Shown piece by piece: positions 33,270 through 34,235 of a stretch of 34,235 nucleotides of DNA; position 1 is the first letter of the stretch, and each line of letters opens with the position of its first letter. This stretch comes from Pseudomonadota bacterium (GTDB lineage Bacteria; Desulfobacterota; Binatia; UBA1149), in the NCBI GenBank assembly GCA_014382245.1, contig JACNKC010000070.1:17941-52175 (forward strand), in the 5' to 3' direction. The notes under the pieces were generated by a model. That model was not told the origin of the DNA. It saw nothing but the letters and a program-made list of their open reading frames with translations, and ran no database searches. Both the position numbers and the translations under genes were made by a program.

Positions 33270-33298
33270 TTGACGCTTTCCCGTAGAACGTGTATATA
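33270..33298 (+). promoter_or_regulatory. MarR-gene promoter giving a leaderless transcript
   Basis: TTGACG (33270-33275) and TATATA (33293-33298) are exactly 17 bases apart. Transcription should begin six or seven bases later, at or next to the A of the ATG at 33306, so no ribosome site is possible. The -10 box lies inside the second palindrome. Confidence 0.7.
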
Positions 33299-33301
33299 CA
33301 C
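33290..33301. promoter_or_regulatory. Palindromic operator GTGTATATACAC (MarR site 2)
   Basis: A perfect 12-bp palindrome that contains the -10 box. Bound regulator would block the promoter, giving autorepression. The ten bases just before and into it (TAGAACGTGT, 33284-33293) also match the first ten bases of the two KstR-type operators. Confidence 0.72.
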
Positions 33302-33305
33302 AGAC

Positions 33306-33791
33306 ATGGGCAGAGGTTCTGAAAAGACCAGCGCTGGCGACAGCGGCAGTGGAAAGAGCGGAGGCAAGGACAGCGGATGTGCGTGTTTCAACATACGCCG
33401 TGCGGCCAGGGCTGTTACGCGCCTGTACGACGACACCGTCAGGTCCACGGGCCTCAAATCTTCGCAGGTAATGCTGCTCATGGGCGTGCGGGAAATGGGC
33501 CCGGTCAGCGTGGGGATCCTGGCCGAGGAAGCGGTTCTTGACCGCACTACGCTTACCCGAAACCTGCGCCCACTGGAGCGCGAAGGCCTGGTTCGCATAG
33601 AACAGGGCGTGGACAGGCGCGAGCGGGTAGTAAGTCTTACTGCCAAGGGAGACAGCAGGCTCAAGGAAGCACTGCCGGCACTGGGCAAGGCTCAGAAAAA
33701 GGTCGAAGAGCTGGTCGGCGGAGACTGCCTGGCCCGGGTCATAGAGGACCTGGGGCGCCTGGTGGGAGTTACCACCAGGGCCAGTGGGTGA
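33306..33791 (+). CDS. MarR-family transcriptional regulator
   Basis: A 161-residue dimeric winged-helix repressor. The ATG at 33306 (MGRGSEKTSAG) is the only sensible start; the longer frame from TTG at 33270 uses the -35 box itself. After a Gly/Ser/Lys-rich leader (1-22) comes CACFNIRRAARAVTRLYDD with Cys25 and Cys27, then the DNA-binding unit: SVGILAEEAVLDRTTLTRNL (recognition helix, about 69-88), EREGLVRIEQGVDRRERVVS (wing, Arg-rich) and LTAKGDSRLKEALPAL. The CxC pair at the dimer helix could sense oxidants or thiol-reactive compounds, as in other MarR proteins with N-terminal Cys; this is inference. Palindromes GTGCATATGCAC and GTGTATATACAC upstream and a close relative downstream indicate autoregulation and control of the next operon. 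Confidence 0.9.
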   Translation: MGRGSEKTSAGDSGSGKSGGKDSGCACFNIRRAARAVTRLYDDTVRSTGLKSSQVMLLMGVREMGPVSVGILAEEAVLDRTTLTRNLRPLEREGLVRIEQGVDRRERVVSLTAKGDSRLKEALPALGKAQKKVEELVGGDCLARVIEDLGRLVGVTTRASG

Positions 33792-33810
33792 ACAGGAGCG
33801 TTTTTTTTGC

Positions 33811-33838
33811 TTGACAAGGTGTATATGCACCTTATGTA
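33811..33838 (+). promoter_or_regulatory. Promoter of the small membrane protein operon
   Basis: TTGACA (33811-33816) and TATGTA (33833-33838) are 16 bases apart. Nearly the entire spacer is the third MarR-type palindrome. The run of eight Ts at 33801-33808 just before it may help as an upstream element or end the MarR transcript. Confidence 0.65.
33816..33833. promoter_or_regulatory. Palindromic operator AAGGTGTATATGCACCTT (MarR site 3)
   Basis: An 18-bp palindrome with a single mismatched pair; its core GTGTATATGCAC is a hybrid of sites 1 and 2. It fills the spacer between the -35 and -10 boxes, a position that gives strong repression. Confidence 0.72.
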
Positions 33839-33906
33839 TGTACACATGGATTGATTACGGAGAGGCCGGGACGATGATTGGAACGAAGAAAAACGGAGGT
33901 AATACG

Positions 33907-34128
33907 ATGAATATCAACTCGAATGGATGCGCAGTAGCAAGCCTGGCCGAAGGGGCCTTCGCGGCCTGGGGCGAAGACAGCGAAGACCTGGTCGCGAGAT
34001 CGGCCCGGACCGGCGCAGCCGTCGGATCGGCGGTGGGTAGAGCGGTAGGAAGCGCGTTGCCGGCGTTGGTGGCCAGTGCAGGTTTTGCCCTGGCGGTCTT
34101 CCTGCCCCTGATCCTGGCCTTCGCATGA
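33907..34128 (+). CDS. Small glycine-zipper membrane protein, MarR-regulated
   Basis: A 73-residue protein; the ATG at 33907 has a near-perfect GGAGGT six bases upstream. An ATG at 33874 (MIGTKKNGGNT) with GGAGAGG upstream is a second choice; the open frame before that covers the promoter. The sequence starts MNINSNGCAVASLAEGAFAA, has an acidic patch WGEDSEDLVARSARTG, then a glycine/alanine-zipper stretch GAAVGSAVGRAVGSALPAL and a C-terminal membrane helix ASAGFALAVFLPLILAFA. No family is recognised. Glycine zippers occur in small membrane proteins that self-associate, including some bacteriocins, holins and stress proteins; that is only analogy. The MarR-type operator in its promoter suggests induction by a small molecule or stress. 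The next gene starts on its stop codon (ATGA). Confidence 0.65.
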   Translation: MNINSNGCAVASLAEGAFAAWGEDSEDLVARSARTGAAVGSAVGRAVGSALPALVASAGFALAVFLPLILAFA

Positions 34129-34235
34129 GCTGTCGCGAGGGCAGCAAAGAAACGGGCGGCGATCGCCAGCGCAACATCGGTGGTCGCGCGCGTTTCACCC
34201 GCTTTGTTCTGGCGCTGGGCAACAGCCAACAGGCT
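34125..34235 (+). CDS. Unknown protein, 3' partial, coupled to the small membrane protein
   Basis: The ATG at 34125 overlaps the previous stop as ATGA and the frame is open to the window end (37 codons). It begins MSCREGSKETGGDRQRN, strongly polar and basic, followed by RARFTRFVLALGNSQQA, where a hydrophobic or amphipathic segment may start. Too little is visible for a family. The overlap marks it as part of the same MarR-controlled operon. Confidence 0.55.
   Translation, partial: MSCREGSKETGGDRQRNIGGRARFTRFVLALGNSQQA

Noticed and set aside
33270-33305. TTG start for the MarR gene, adding 12 residues
   Set aside because: The TTG is the -35 box of a near-consensus promoter, and the added residues come from the operator.
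33816-33833. Intrinsic terminator formed by the palindrome after the MarR gene
   Set aside because: The T run precedes it instead of following it, and the sequence sits exactly between -35 and -10 boxes, so an operator is the better reading.
33784-33906. GTG start for the small membrane protein, adding 41 residues
   Set aside because: The region holds the promoter and operator; a GGAGGT site sits in front of the ATG at 33907.

Overview
This is a high-GC, densely coded stretch from a Gram-negative bacterium. A lipoprotein efflux adaptor, a TolC-type outer-membrane protein, an RND pump and many Sec signal peptides imply two membranes. The gene mix (molybdenum-hydroxylase accessory genes, a ketone carboxylase, class III CoA-transferases, an F420-type nitroreductase, a Cys/Thr-rich secreted protein) fits an uncultured soil or sediment lineage of the Binatota or deltaproteobacterial kind. 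That placement is inference with low confidence. Ile is often written ATA, which is notable at this GC content. No rRNA, tRNA, CRISPR array, insertion sequence or integrase was seen.

Layout. 1-2046 (+) is the end of a molybdenum-hydroxylase maturation cluster: partial XdhC/CoxI, MocA-like cytidylyltransferase, CoxG-like protein. 2188-4329 (+) is the beta subunit of an acetone-carboxylase-type enzyme, alone. 4368-12562 (-) is a YrdC-fold gene plus a tightly coupled efflux operon: K+ channel, periplasmic-binding-protein/TolC fusion, membrane-fusion lipoprotein, RND pump. 12625-15731 (-) carries a GH106-like secreted glycosidase and an HD-domain protein. 15847-16991 is a decayed patch with two copies of a Cys/Thr-rich secreted-protein end, one interrupted by an in-frame TGA, and remnants of an HD gene and a nitroreductase gene whose intact relatives lie nearby. 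17001-20185 has a hydrolase, a DUF1295 membrane protein, an EamA transporter and the nitroreductase. 20366-26817 (+) is the alpha subunit, gamma subunit and three class III CoA-transferases. 26897-33175 holds a small secreted protein, a quinone oxidoreductase, a cyclophilin, a tandem DsbA-fold protein, a DUF7064/7065-like protein and an acyl-CoA ligase. 33306-34235 (+) is a leaderless MarR regulator with three near-identical palindromic operators, then a small glycine-rich membrane protein and a coupled gene that runs off the end.

The strongest system-level observation is that the ketone carboxylase is split. Beta sits about 16 kb from alpha and gamma, each half lacks exactly what the other has, and the same 14-bp palindrome (TAGAACGTGTTGCA and TAGAACGTGTTTCA, fitting the KstR-type consensus TnnAACnnGTTnnA) precedes both. 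The likely model is ATP-dependent carboxylation of a ketone to a beta-keto acid, followed by CoA activation through the adjacent class III CoA-transferases, all under one TetR-type repressor encoded elsewhere. The substrate is unknown.
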